This document shows, one piece after another, positions 1 through 5,060 of a stretch of 5,244 bases of DNA. Numbering within the stretch: position 1 is the stretch's first letter; each line of letters starts with the position of its first letter. Source of the stretch: Clostridiales bacterium (GTDB lineage: Bacteria; Bacillota; Clostridia; Oscillospirales; Oscillospiraceae); the NCBI GenBank assembly GCA_021203685.1, contig JAJQAS010000034.1, positions 1-5,244 of the forward strand, in the 5' to 3' direction. Under the pieces are notes generated by a model. It searched no databases. It was not told the DNA's origin and saw nothing but the letters and a program-made list of their open reading frames with translations. The translations under genes and the position numbers were made by a program.

Positions 1-338
1 GGCTGGAGGGCGGCGGCCTTGGCCTGGGCGTCCTCGCCCACGATGTCGGCGGCCAGGATGACTTCCTTGCCCAGCAGCTCAGACAGACGGGCGGCCACGG
101 GCTTCATGGACAGCTCGGGCTTCCACTCGCCCTTGGGCTTGCCCATATGGGAGCAGGCGATGACGGCGGCGTTCTGCTCCAGCAGGTACTGGATGGTGGG
201 CAGAGCGGCGCGGATGCGCTTGTCGTCGGTGATGACGCCAGAGCCGTCCTTGGCCATGGGGACGTTGAAGTCGCAGCGCAGCAGGACCTTCTTACCGGCT
301 ACGTCGATGTCGGTGACGGTTTTCTTGTTGTAATTCAT
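1..338 (-). CDS. pgk: Phosphoglycerate kinase, N-terminal part (runs off the left edge)
   Basis: Phosphoglycerate kinase transfers phosphate between 1,3-bisphosphoglycerate and ADP, the first ATP-forming step of glycolysis, in the cytosol. The minus strand reads 112 codons from the ATG at 338-336 to the window edge without a stop. The family signature KVLLRCDFNVP is at residues 17-27, with the substrate-binding Arg21, Asp23 and Asn25. Further landmarks are DDKRIRAALPTI (38-49), which holds Arg41, and SHMGKPKGE (63-71), the counterpart of the usual SHLGRP loop, with Lys in place of the common Arg. The ATG has a strong SD (AAGGAAGGAG) about 8 nt upstream. Only the start of the N-terminal, phosphoglycerate-binding domain is present; the nucleotide-binding half lies outside. 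The gene follows trmL on the same strand after a 90-bp gap. Identification is certain at family level. Confidence 0.97.
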   Translation of the reverse strand, partial: MNYNKKTVTDIDVAGKKVLLRCDFNVPMAKDGSGVITDDKRIRAALPTIQYLLEQNAAVIACSHMGKPKGEWKPELSMKPVAARLSELLGKEVILAADIVGEDAQAKAAALQ

Positions 339-381
339 AAAAATTACTCCTTCCTTGCCATGTGATAAGAGAAACTTATGA

Positions 382-407
382 TTAAATAAGCCCGAGGGCG
401 TATTTAA
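382..407. repeat. 26-bp near-perfect palindrome between trmL and pgk; possible weak terminator
   Basis: TTAAATA (382-388) and GCCC (390-393) are mirrored by GGGC (396-399) and TATTTAA (401-407), with one mismatch pair (389/400) and a 2-nt centre. As minus-strand RNA it folds into a GCC/GGC stem with a CUCG tetraloop, then an A/U extension, starting 21 nt past the trmL stop. The distal arm is U-rich, so it could act as a weak intrinsic terminator for trmL. The symmetry would also suit a DNA operator for pgk, which begins 44 bp further on. Neither role is proven by sequence alone. Confidence 0.45.
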
Positions 408-428
408 CAGGGAAACAGGGGCGCGACA

Positions 429-929
429 TCAGGGGGTGGGGTTGCCGCCCATGGCCCCCACGCCGGTGAGGCCGGGGAAATCGTTCTGCCGCAGCACCTC
501 GTAGGCCATCACCGCCACGGCGTTGCTCAGGTTCAGGCATCGCACATCGGGCAGCATGGGGATGCGGACGCAGCGGGAGAAGTGCTTGTCCAGCAGCCAC
601 TGGGGCAGCCCGGCGGTCTCCTTGCCGAAGAAGAGCCAGCAGTCCGGCGAATAATGAGGTTGGGTGTAGCTCTGAGGGGCCTTGCTGGAGGCCAGCCACA
701 GGTTGTCCGCCGCCTCCGGGCAGCGGGAAAAGAAGTCGTCTAAATTTTCGTATTCGGTGACGCTGACCCGGCTCCAATAGTCCAGCCCTGCCCGGCGCAC
801 CCATTTTTCCGACACCTCGAAGCCCAGCGGGTGGATGAGGTGGAGGCTGCAGCCGGTGACGGCGCAGGTCCGGGCGATGTTGCCGGTGTTCTGAGGGATC
901 TCCGGCTCCAGCAAAACGATATGCGGCAT
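429..929 (-). CDS. trmL: tRNA (cytidine/uridine(34)-2'-O)-methyltransferase TrmL, SPOUT family
   Basis: TrmL adds a 2'-O-methyl group from S-adenosylmethionine to the wobble base 34 of certain leucine tRNAs, acting in the cytosol as a homodimer with a knotted SPOUT fold. The 166-residue product has the expected family length (about 155-165) and all three SPOUT motifs in order: PQNTGNIART (residues 12-21, with the Asn and Arg used in catalysis), LFFGKETAGLP (99-109), and the SAM-binding knot IPMLPDVRCLNLSNAVAV (123-140). It opens with MPHIVLLEPEIP, as is typical. The ATG at 929-927 follows an AAAGGGG SD about 8 nt upstream and a plausible promoter at 958-986, so it seems to have its own transcript. 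The upstream regulator ends 198 bp away. Nothing looks broken. The substrate set is inferred from the family. Confidence 0.95.
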   Translation of the reverse strand: MPHIVLLEPEIPQNTGNIARTCAVTGCSLHLIHPLGFEVSEKWVRRAGLDYWSRVSVTEYENLDDFFSRCPEAADNLWLASSKAPQSYTQPHYSPDCWLFFGKETAGLPQWLLDKHFSRCVRIPMLPDVRCLNLSNAVAVMAYEVLRQNDFPGLTGVGAMGGNPTP

Positions 930-957
930 ACTTCACGCCCCTTTGCAAGCTGCCCTT

Positions 958-986
958 ATTCTATTCCATTTTTGCCGGAAAAGCAA
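958..986 (-). promoter_or_regulatory. Probable sigma-A promoter of trmL
   Basis: On the minus strand, TTGCTT (986-981) and TAGAAT (963-958) are separated by exactly 17 bp. The -10 matches TATAAT at 5 of 6 positions; the -35 keeps only TTG. Transcription would begin near 951, giving a leader of about 22 nt that contains the SD of trmL. The stretch is A+T-rich compared with the coding DNA around it. Confidence 0.5.
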
Positions 987-995
987 CAGAAAATC

Positions 996-1012
996 ACCGC
1001 GTTTGGGGCGGT
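996..1012 (-). terminator. Possible weak hairpin terminator after the regulator gene
   Basis: On the minus strand, ACCGC pairs with GCGGT around a 7-nt loop, followed by GATTTTCTG. The stem has only 5 bp, the T run is short, and it lies about 115 nt past the regulator stop, immediately upstream of the trmL promoter. It is the best terminator candidate in the 198-bp gap. On the plus strand the same hairpin is followed, after 8 nt, by TTTTTT (1021-1026), but no plus-strand gene ends nearby. Confidence 0.25.
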
Positions 1013-1127
1013 TTACGCAATTTTTTCTTAGGGGCAGAAACGCCGGAAAAAGTCAATGGTGCAACCTCACCAAAATTTGCGGGGATTTTCTGTGAAAGTT
1101 TCCGAAGACTGGTTTTGCAAAACACGC

Positions 1128-1769
1128 TTACGGCTCCGCCTGCTCCCGTTTGCGCTCCAGCTCGGAGAGATACTTGTACACCGTATAACGGGAGACGCCC
1201 AGCCGCTGGGCCACATAGGGGACGGCCTTCTGGAAGGAGAAGGCGTTCTTCTGCTGGAGCAGGGCGATGATTTTCAGCCGGTCGGGCTTGTTGAGGGCGT
1301 GGACGGGCTTGCCCACGGCGGAGAGGCACTCGTCGAACAGCTCAGAGAGCTGGAAGTCGCTGCCCGACCACAGGGCGGACTTCAGGTCCGCGTCGGCGCT
1401 CATCAGGTCCACCAGCACCCGGTTGGCGAACACCAGCGAGCTATAGTCAAAGTTGATGCCCAGGGCCAGGTTGTAGTCCTCCCCGATCATGTGGAAGGTG
1501 GAGCTTTTGATCTGCTGACCAGAAGGAGTGGTGGCGTAGAGATTGACGAAGTCTGTTTTCAGGGCCTCCTCGTCCAGCTCGGACTGGTTGCCCAGAATGT
1601 CCATGGTGGAGCCGACTTTGCGCCCGGAGACCTGGCCGTTGTAGATGGCCAGGATGGGGTGGGAGGGGACGGACATATCGTGCACCAGCGTCTCGCAGCT
1701 GCTGCCGAAGGTCTCGGCGATGCCCCGGGCGGTGCGATCCAGAAATTCAAAGGCTTCCTCGCGGGTCAC
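1128..1769 (-). CDS. YheO/DauR-type transcriptional regulator (PAS-like domain plus HTH)
   Basis: A 213-residue cytosolic DNA-binding regulator of the family with an N-terminal PAS-like sensor (PAS_6/YheO type) and a C-terminal DauR-like helix-turn-helix. The sensor covers about residues 7-120 and begins with the typical pattern of an acidic helix, GIAETFG, then CETLVHDM. The HTH covers about 163-204, with VAQRLGVSRYTVYKYLSEL at its end as the recognition helix. I chose the GTG at 1769-1767, because GGAGG lies 7 nt upstream inside a G-rich SD. An in-frame ATG at 1790-1788 would add 7 residues, but it has no close SD and lies next to a hairpin (1797-1812). The gene is divergent from the germinant-receptor operon, with about 390 bp between the starts. 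In this family DauR represses D-arginine catabolism genes; the ligand and targets here are unknown. Confidence 0.85.
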   Translation of the reverse strand: MTREEAFEFLDRTARGIAETFGSSCETLVHDMSVPSHPILAIYNGQVSGRKVGSTMDILGNQSELDEEALKTDFVNLYATTPSGQQIKSSTFHMIGEDYNLALGINFDYSSLVFANRVLVDLMSADADLKSALWSGSDFQLSELFDECLSAVGKPVHALNKPDRLKIIALLQQKNAFSFQKAVPYVAQRLGVSRYTVYKYLSELERKREQAEP

Positions 1770-1796
1770 GGCGGCCCCTCCCCTCTGCATGGCAAA

Positions 1797-1812
1797 CGGC
1801 TCGACAGAGCCG
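1797..1812. other. Perfect 6-bp hairpin in the leader of the regulator gene
   Basis: CGGCTC (1797-1802), loop GACA, and GAGCCG (1807-1812) form a perfect stem. On the plus strand it is followed by CCTTTCTTTTCCCTATTTT, so it looks like an intrinsic terminator for plus-strand transcripts, yet no plus-strand gene is present upstream. On the minus strand it lies between the predicted transcription start (about 1820) and the start codon, 6 nt before the alternative ATG at 1790, which it would tend to block. It could stop antisense transcription or structure the leader. Confidence 0.4.
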
Positions 1813-1826
1813 CCTTTCTTTTCCCT

Positions 1827-1854
1827 ATTTTAGCATGACGGGGAGATTTGTCAA
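1827..1854 (-). promoter_or_regulatory. Strong sigma-A promoter of the regulator gene
   Basis: On the minus strand a perfect -35, TTGACA (1854-1849), is followed after 16 bp by TAAAAT (1832-1827), which matches the -10 consensus at 5 of 6. The start would be near 1820, giving a leader of about 50 nt to the GTG at 1769. It is the best housekeeping promoter in the window and suggests the regulator is well expressed in growing cells unless repressed. Confidence 0.75.
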
Positions 1855-1862
1855 CCGATAAA

Positions 1863-1871
1863 ACCGTACAA
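1863..1871. repeat. Direct repeat copy 1 (ACCGTACAA), possible operator half-site
   Basis: ACCGTACAA here is repeated exactly at 1958-1966, 95 bp away; both copies lead into an A/T run (ATTG here, TTTTT there). This copy sits 9 bp upstream of the -35 of the regulator promoter. A further ACCGT occurs at 1946-1950. Repeated short words beside a regulator promoter often mark operator sites, but a 9-bp repeat could be chance. Confidence 0.3.
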
Positions 1872-1957
1872 ATTGAAAAAATAGGTGAGAAAATTCCCCC
1901 GAAACAGGCGAAAAAACCGCATTCAAGCCCCCGGAGAGAGATTGAACCGTTTCACGC

Positions 1958-1966
1958 ACCGTACAA
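1958..1966. repeat. Direct repeat copy 2 (ACCGTACAA), possible operator half-site
   Basis: Second exact copy of the word at 1863-1871, in the same orientation. It lies 12 bp downstream of another ACCGT (1946-1950), so this side has two half-like sites about one helical turn apart. It overlaps a TACAAT that resembles a -10 box (1962-1967); the nearest -35-like word, TTGAAC (1942-1947), is only 14 bp away, too close for a normal sigma-A promoter. Confidence 0.3.
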
Positions 1967-2002
1967 TTTTTTACGCAAAAGTGAAAAAGGAGGAATTTTC
2001 CT

Positions 2003-2062
2003 TTGCATCCGCTGGTATACTTCCCGGCTGCCGTGGGATACTGCGGGGAGAGAATCTTTTAG
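2003..2062 (+). CDS. Possible 19-codon leader peptide with TTG start
   Basis: An exact AAGGAGG (1987-1993), the best SD in the divergent region, is followed after 9 nt by TTG and 19 codons ending in TAG. The peptide would read MHPLVYFPAAVGYCGERIF. No larger ORF uses this SD, and it is 97 nt before the A-subunit start, so a translated leader controlling the ger operon is possible. Against it: the start is TTG, the sequence has no run of a single amino acid that would suggest attenuation, and a -10-like element overlaps it. It could also be the vestige of a lost gene. Confidence 0.2.
   Translation: MHPLVYFPAAVGYCGERIF
2013..2021 (+). promoter_or_regulatory. Candidate promoter element for the ger operon (extended -10-like)
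   Basis: TGGTATACT matches an extended -10 (TGnTATAAT) at 5 of 6 hexamer positions plus the TG. Family knowledge says ger operons are normally read by the forespore factor sigma-G. TATACTT here and GGAATT (1992-1997), 18 bp upstream, only loosely fit the sigma-G pattern (TGnATA, CATnnTA). The element is thus ambiguous between a sigma-A and a sporulation promoter. Transcription would begin near 2028, about 130 nt before the start codon. Confidence 0.25.
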
Positions 2063-2113
2063 CTGTTAGTCAGGTGCTGCCAGAGAAAAAAAGAAGCGTG
2101 AAGGACGAAAGCA

Positions 2114-2128
2114 GTCCCAGGGTGGGAC
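2114..2128 (+). other. Perfect short hairpin in the ger operon leader
   Basis: GTCCCA and TGGGAC form a perfect 6-bp stem with a GGG loop, ending 15 nt before the GGGGGAG ribosome-binding site of the A subunit. No T run follows, so it is not an intrinsic terminator; it may help shape the leader RNA or stall a ribosome or nuclease. It does not match any riboswitch I can recognise. Confidence 0.35.
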
Positions 2129-2158
2129 GGAAGAAAAAACAGCGGGGGAGACGACACG

Positions 2159-3658
2159 ATGGGCTTTTTTGGACAGCGGCGGGGTAAGACCCCGTACCAC
2201 CCGGAGCAGGAGAGGCAGTTCCCGGGGGAACCTACCTTTGAAAACGTAAAGGAAATCTTTTCCGACTGCGCCGACTTCGCCGCCCACACGGTAGTCTCCG
2301 CCCGGACGGGGGAGCGGTTCCGGCTGTGCTGGCTGGACGGCATGGTGAAAAGCGAGCGGCTTAACGACTACGTTATCCGTCCGCTGGCGGCGGGGCCTGT
2401 CCCGGCGGGGCTGGACGGGCTGCGCCAGCTGCTGGAGGGCGGCGTGTGGAACCTGAACGTCCGGGAGCAGACCGCCCTGGACGACATCGCGGAGCAGCTG
2501 GTGGCCGGGTCGGTGGCGGTTTTCTGCGCCACCGGCGTGCTGACCTGCGACGTGGGCACCGAGGAAAAACGCTCCGTTCAGGCTCCGGAGGACGAGGTGG
2601 CGGCAAAAGGGGCCAAGGACTCCTTTGTGGAGAGCCTGCGCACCAACACCAGTCTGCTCCGGCGGCACCTGCGCTCCCCCCACATTCAAATCGAGGAGTT
2701 CACCGTGGGCCGGGAGAGCCGGACGCCGGTGGACATCGTGTGGCTGGAGGGCCTGACCAACCGGAAGCTGGTGGAGGCCGTGGTGGGGCGGCTGGAGCAG
2801 GTGGACATCGACGGGCTGCTCTCCACCGGCGACTTCGAGGAGTACGTGGCCCAGCGCAAGGGGGCCACCTTCCCCCAGATGGTGTTCACCGAGCGGCCCG
2901 ACCGGTTCTGCCGGGGGATTCTGGATGGCAGAGTGGGGGTGTTCATCGAGGGCATCCCCCTGGGCGGGCTGCTGCCGGGGAACATCACCCAGTTTTTGCA
3001 GGCCCCCCAGGACCAGATGTACCACTGGACCATCAGCGGGGCGCTGCTGACCCTGCGGTATCTCTGCCTGCTGGTGACGCTGCTGCTGCCGGGGTTCTAT
3101 ATCGCTGTGGCCTCCTTCCACTTTGAGATGATCCCCACCAAACTGGCCATGTCCATCATCGCCAGCAAGCAGAACGTCCCCTTTGCCACCCCCTTCGAGG
3201 TGCTGCTGCTCCTGCTGGCCTTTGAGATCTTGCAGGAGGCGGGACTGCGGCTCCCCAAGACCATCGGGCAGACGGTTTCTATCATCGGCGGGCTGGTGGT
3301 GGGACAGGCGGCGGTGGACGCAAAAATTCTCTCCCCGGCGGTGGTCATCGTGGTGGCGGCGGCGGGCATCGCCGGGTTCACCCTGCCCAATCAGGACTTA
3401 TCCAACGCCCTGCGCATCTGGCGGTTCCTGGTGGCGCTGGCGGCCAGCGCAGCAGGCTTGTTCGGCGTGGTGACGGCGCTGGCAGCGCTGGTCTGTCACC
3501 TGGCGGGGATGGAGAGCTTTGGCCTGGCCTACCTGACTCCCTTCGCCGCCGACGCAGGGCAGCAGGTGGAGGGACACGCCGTGTTCCGCCAACCCATCCC
3601 GGAGGTGAAGCTGCGGGAGCTGTCACTGAGGCCGGAGAACCGGCGGCGGCAGAAGTGA
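2159..3658 (+). CDS. gerA: Spore germinant receptor subunit A (GerA family)
   Basis: The A subunit of a GerA-type germinant receptor sits in the spore inner membrane, and with the B and C subunits starts germination when a nutrient is sensed. The 499 residues match the usual length. A large soluble N-terminal region (about 1-285) contains the hallmark stretch KDSFVESLRTNTSLLRRHL (153-171), followed by RSPHIQIEEFTVGRES (172-187) and later GRVGVFIEGIP (257-267). The membrane part holds about five hydrophobic segments (about 294-318, 345-360, 371-387, 391-409, 421-448), with the conserved FHFEMIPTKLAMSIIASKQN (320-339), EILQEAGLRLPKTIGQTVSI (356-375) and GFTLPNQDLSNALRIWRF (406-423). The EDYY-type motif before the first helix is replaced by QDQMYHW (284-290). 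The ATG has GGGGGAG 8 nt upstream. The tail is basic. The symbol is generic for the family. Confidence 0.96.
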   Translation: MGFFGQRRGKTPYHPEQERQFPGEPTFENVKEIFSDCADFAAHTVVSARTGERFRLCWLDGMVKSERLNDYVIRPLAAGPVPAGLDGLRQLLEGGVWNLNVREQTALDDIAEQLVAGSVAVFCATGVLTCDVGTEEKRSVQAPEDEVAAKGAKDSFVESLRTNTSLLRRHLRSPHIQIEEFTVGRESRTPVDIVWLEGLTNRKLVEAVVGRLEQVDIDGLLSTGDFEEYVAQRKGATFPQMVFTERPDRFCRGILDGRVGVFIEGIPLGGLLPGNITQFLQAPQDQMYHWTISGALLTLRYLCLLVTLLLPGFYIAVASFHFEMIPTKLAMSIIASKQNVPFATPFEVLLLLLAFEILQEAGLRLPKTIGQTVSIIGGLVVGQAAVDAKILSPAVVIVVAAAGIAGFTLPNQDLSNALRIWRFLVALAASAAGLFGVVTALAALVCHLAGMESFGLAYLTPFAADAGQQVEGHAVFRQPIPEVKLRELSLRPENRRRQK

Positions 3659-3706
3659 GAGAAGCATTTTCACCAACGATATACCATTTAATTGAGGGGA
3701 ACCACC

Positions 3707-4855
3707 TTGAAACGATATAGCTTCATTGCGATTTTGACTGCGCTCTGTCTTACCCTGACCGGCTGCTCCAACGCCTTCCTCCCGGAGAGCCGGGACATCA
3801 CCAACGTCCAGCTCATGCGCACCCTGGCCCTGGACCCGGGGGAGACGGCCCGTGTAGCGGTGATGGCGGCGGGGGAGGTGCAGCCGGGCGACGAAGGAGC
3901 GGAGGCCCAGCCACCCGCGATTTTGAACTGGGAGGCCCCCACGGTGTTTTCCGCCTGTCTGACCATGCAGACCTGCGGGGACGGCTACGTCTCCTATGGC
4001 CACGTCAGCCAGTGTCTTATCAACGCCGACCTGCCGGAGCAGGTGGGGAGCTACCTGCTGGATTTTATCGAGCGGGACTTTGAAATGCGGATGGACATCG
4101 ACCTCTACGCCGTGACGGAGGGCCGGGCGGCGGATTTATTGACAGAGACGGCCAGCGGGTCCCAGTCCGCAACGGAGCGGCTGGAGTCCATCGAAAACGA
4201 CCTGAAATTGACCTCTCAGGGCTGGACGGTGACGCTGCGGGACTTCCTCATCGACCTGGCGGACAACGGCTGTGCTCTGCTGCCTGTGGCGGCGCTGCAG
4301 GAGGAGGAAGGGGAGAGCACCCTCGTCTGCGACCACCTGTGCTGGTTCCGGGAGGAGCAGCTGGGGGGCGAGCTGACCGGGGAGCAGTCCCGGGCGGCGG
4401 CGATGCTGCTGGGTCAGGCGAAAAGCGGCGCGGTGGAGAGTGCCCTCTCCGACGGGAGCCTTGTGGGGCTGCGGCTCACCGGGGCGGAGGTGCGTTGGCA
4501 GCCACAATGGGAGGGGGATACCCTCGTGGGGCTGACGGCCCAGGTTTCCGCCACCGCCGACCTGGCGGAGCTGGAGGGAGACGCGGACCCCTATGATCCG
4601 GCGGTGCAGCAGGAGCTGAATGATTGCCTGGCCCAGGCGCTGGAGGAACAAATACAGGGTTTGTTGGAGCTTTCTCAGGTGGAGAACGCGGATTTTCTCC
4701 ACCTGGGGCGCAGGATGGGAGTGCAGTGCCCCGCCCGCAGCGGCGTGTTGCAGGAGAATTGGGACGAGTGGTTCCCCCAACTGACGCTGACCGCCCAGGT
4801 AGAGGCCACCGTGGAGCGGAGCTATGACGTGAACCGGGCGGAGGTCAGCGCATGA
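3707..4855 (+). CDS. gerC: Spore germinant receptor subunit C, Ger(x)C lipoprotein
   Basis: The C subunit is a lipoprotein held on the outer face of the spore inner membrane and needed for receptor function. The 382-residue product has a basic start, a hydrophobic stretch (about 5-17) and the lipobox LTGC, so Cys20 should be lipidated. The middle has the family pattern IERDFEMRMDIDLYAVTEG (121-139) and the C-terminal domain ends with ADFLHLGRRM (328-337), then W352 and FPQLTLTAQVEATVERSY (356-373), as in Ger(x)C. I chose the TTG at 3707, because GAGGGG lies 7 nt before it and it gives a normal signal peptide; a TTG at 3692 would add five residues but has no SD. The residues after the lipobox (SNAFLPESRDI) differ from the common WDRREI form, and eight cysteines besides Cys20 and signal-peptide Cys14 are unusual. 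It follows gerA by 48 bp. Confidence 0.93.
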   Translation: MKRYSFIAILTALCLTLTGCSNAFLPESRDITNVQLMRTLALDPGETARVAVMAAGEVQPGDEGAEAQPPAILNWEAPTVFSACLTMQTCGDGYVSYGHVSQCLINADLPEQVGSYLLDFIERDFEMRMDIDLYAVTEGRAADLLTETASGSQSATERLESIENDLKLTSQGWTVTLRDFLIDLADNGCALLPVAALQEEEGESTLVCDHLCWFREEQLGGELTGEQSRAAAMLLGQAKSGAVESALSDGSLVGLRLTGAEVRWQPQWEGDTLVGLTAQVSATADLAELEGDADPYDPAVQQELNDCLAQALEEQIQGLLELSQVENADFLHLGRRMGVQCPARSGVLQENWDEWFPQLTLTAQVEATVERSYDVNRAEVSA

Positions 4856-5037
4856 GGTGGCTGTATCTGGTGCTGTGGGGGCTGCTGGCCTGGCAGGAGC
4901 TGCCACCCCTCTGGCGGGAAGGCAGGCGGCGGGAGCTGGCCCTGTGGCTGGCGCTGGCCGGGGCGGGGCTGGTCCTGGCGGTGTGGTACTTTTGGGGAGA
5001 TCCCCAGTGGCGGCTGGCGGAGTGGCTGGCAGGCTGA
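4852..5037 (+). CDS. Small two-helix membrane protein in the ger operon (D-subunit-like candidate)
   Basis: A 61-residue protein whose ATG overlaps the TGA of gerC (ATGA), a sign of translational coupling. Hydrophobic segments at about 3-20 and 29-48 flank a strongly basic linker (REGRRRE, 22-28), which predicts a helical hairpin with the linker in the cytosol and both ends outside. Nine of 61 residues are Trp. gerB starts 23 bp later. Some Bacillus germinant-receptor operons carry a 'D' gene for a two-helix protein of about 70-80 residues that modulates receptor activity. Size, topology and position fit, but I see no sequence motif that proves homology. The alternative is an unrelated small membrane protein of this lineage. 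The GC-rich reading frame, coupling and spacing make a real gene likely. Confidence 0.75.
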   Translation: MRWLYLVLWGLLAWQELPPLWREGRRRELALWLALAGAGLVLAVWYFWGDPQWRLAEWLAG

Positions 5038-5060
5038 CCCGGAAGGGAGGAGACTGACAC

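Larger units (their letters stand above)
1833..2158. other. Divergent A+T-rich control region between the regulator and the ger operon
   Basis: No convincing protein gene lies here. The first 150 bp (to about 1990) are rich in A and T, with A runs such as GAAAAAATAG and CGAAAAAACC, unlike the coding DNA on both sides. The last 95 bp before the operon are strikingly purine-rich on the plus strand. Individual elements are listed separately: a 9-bp direct repeat, a possible leader ORF, an extended -10-like motif and a short hairpin. ORFs of 73 and 100 codons crossing this region lack SDs and family resemblance and run into gerA out of frame, so I do not call them. Confidence 0.6.

Noticed and set aside
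382..948. Minus-strand ORF of 188 codons overlapping trmL
   Set aside because: It is in another frame of trmL, whose SPOUT motifs and SD decide the matter.
1111..1122. GTTTTGCAAAAC palindrome just past the regulator stop
   Set aside because: It has no room for a hairpin loop and weak A/T pairing; a 12-bp A+T-rich palindrome like this is not enough to call a terminator or operator.
1056..1838. Plus-strand ORF of 260 codons opposite the regulator
   Set aside because: Antisense shadow of the PAS/HTH regulator, without SD, and it runs through the regulator's own promoter region; composition is Gly/Val/His-rich as expected of an antisense frame.
1942..1967. TTGAAC/TACAAT as a sigma-A promoter for the ger operon
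   Set aside because: The spacer is only 14 bp, too short for a normal sigma-A promoter.
2062..2158. Possible riboswitch in the purine-rich ger leader
   Set aside because: The hairpin and purine runs do not reproduce any conserved riboswitch core I know, including the c-di-GMP classes; no anti-terminator pair is visible.
1848..2187. Plus-strand ORFs of 73 and 100 codons in the control region
   Set aside because: No suitable SD, basic low-complexity products, and the longer one overlaps the start of gerA out of frame.
2066..3121. Minus-strand ORF of 351 codons opposite gerA
   Set aside because: It is a shadow of the highly conserved gerA frame in GC-rich DNA; its product is low-complexity (Pro, Gly, His, Gln, Arg) with no family features.
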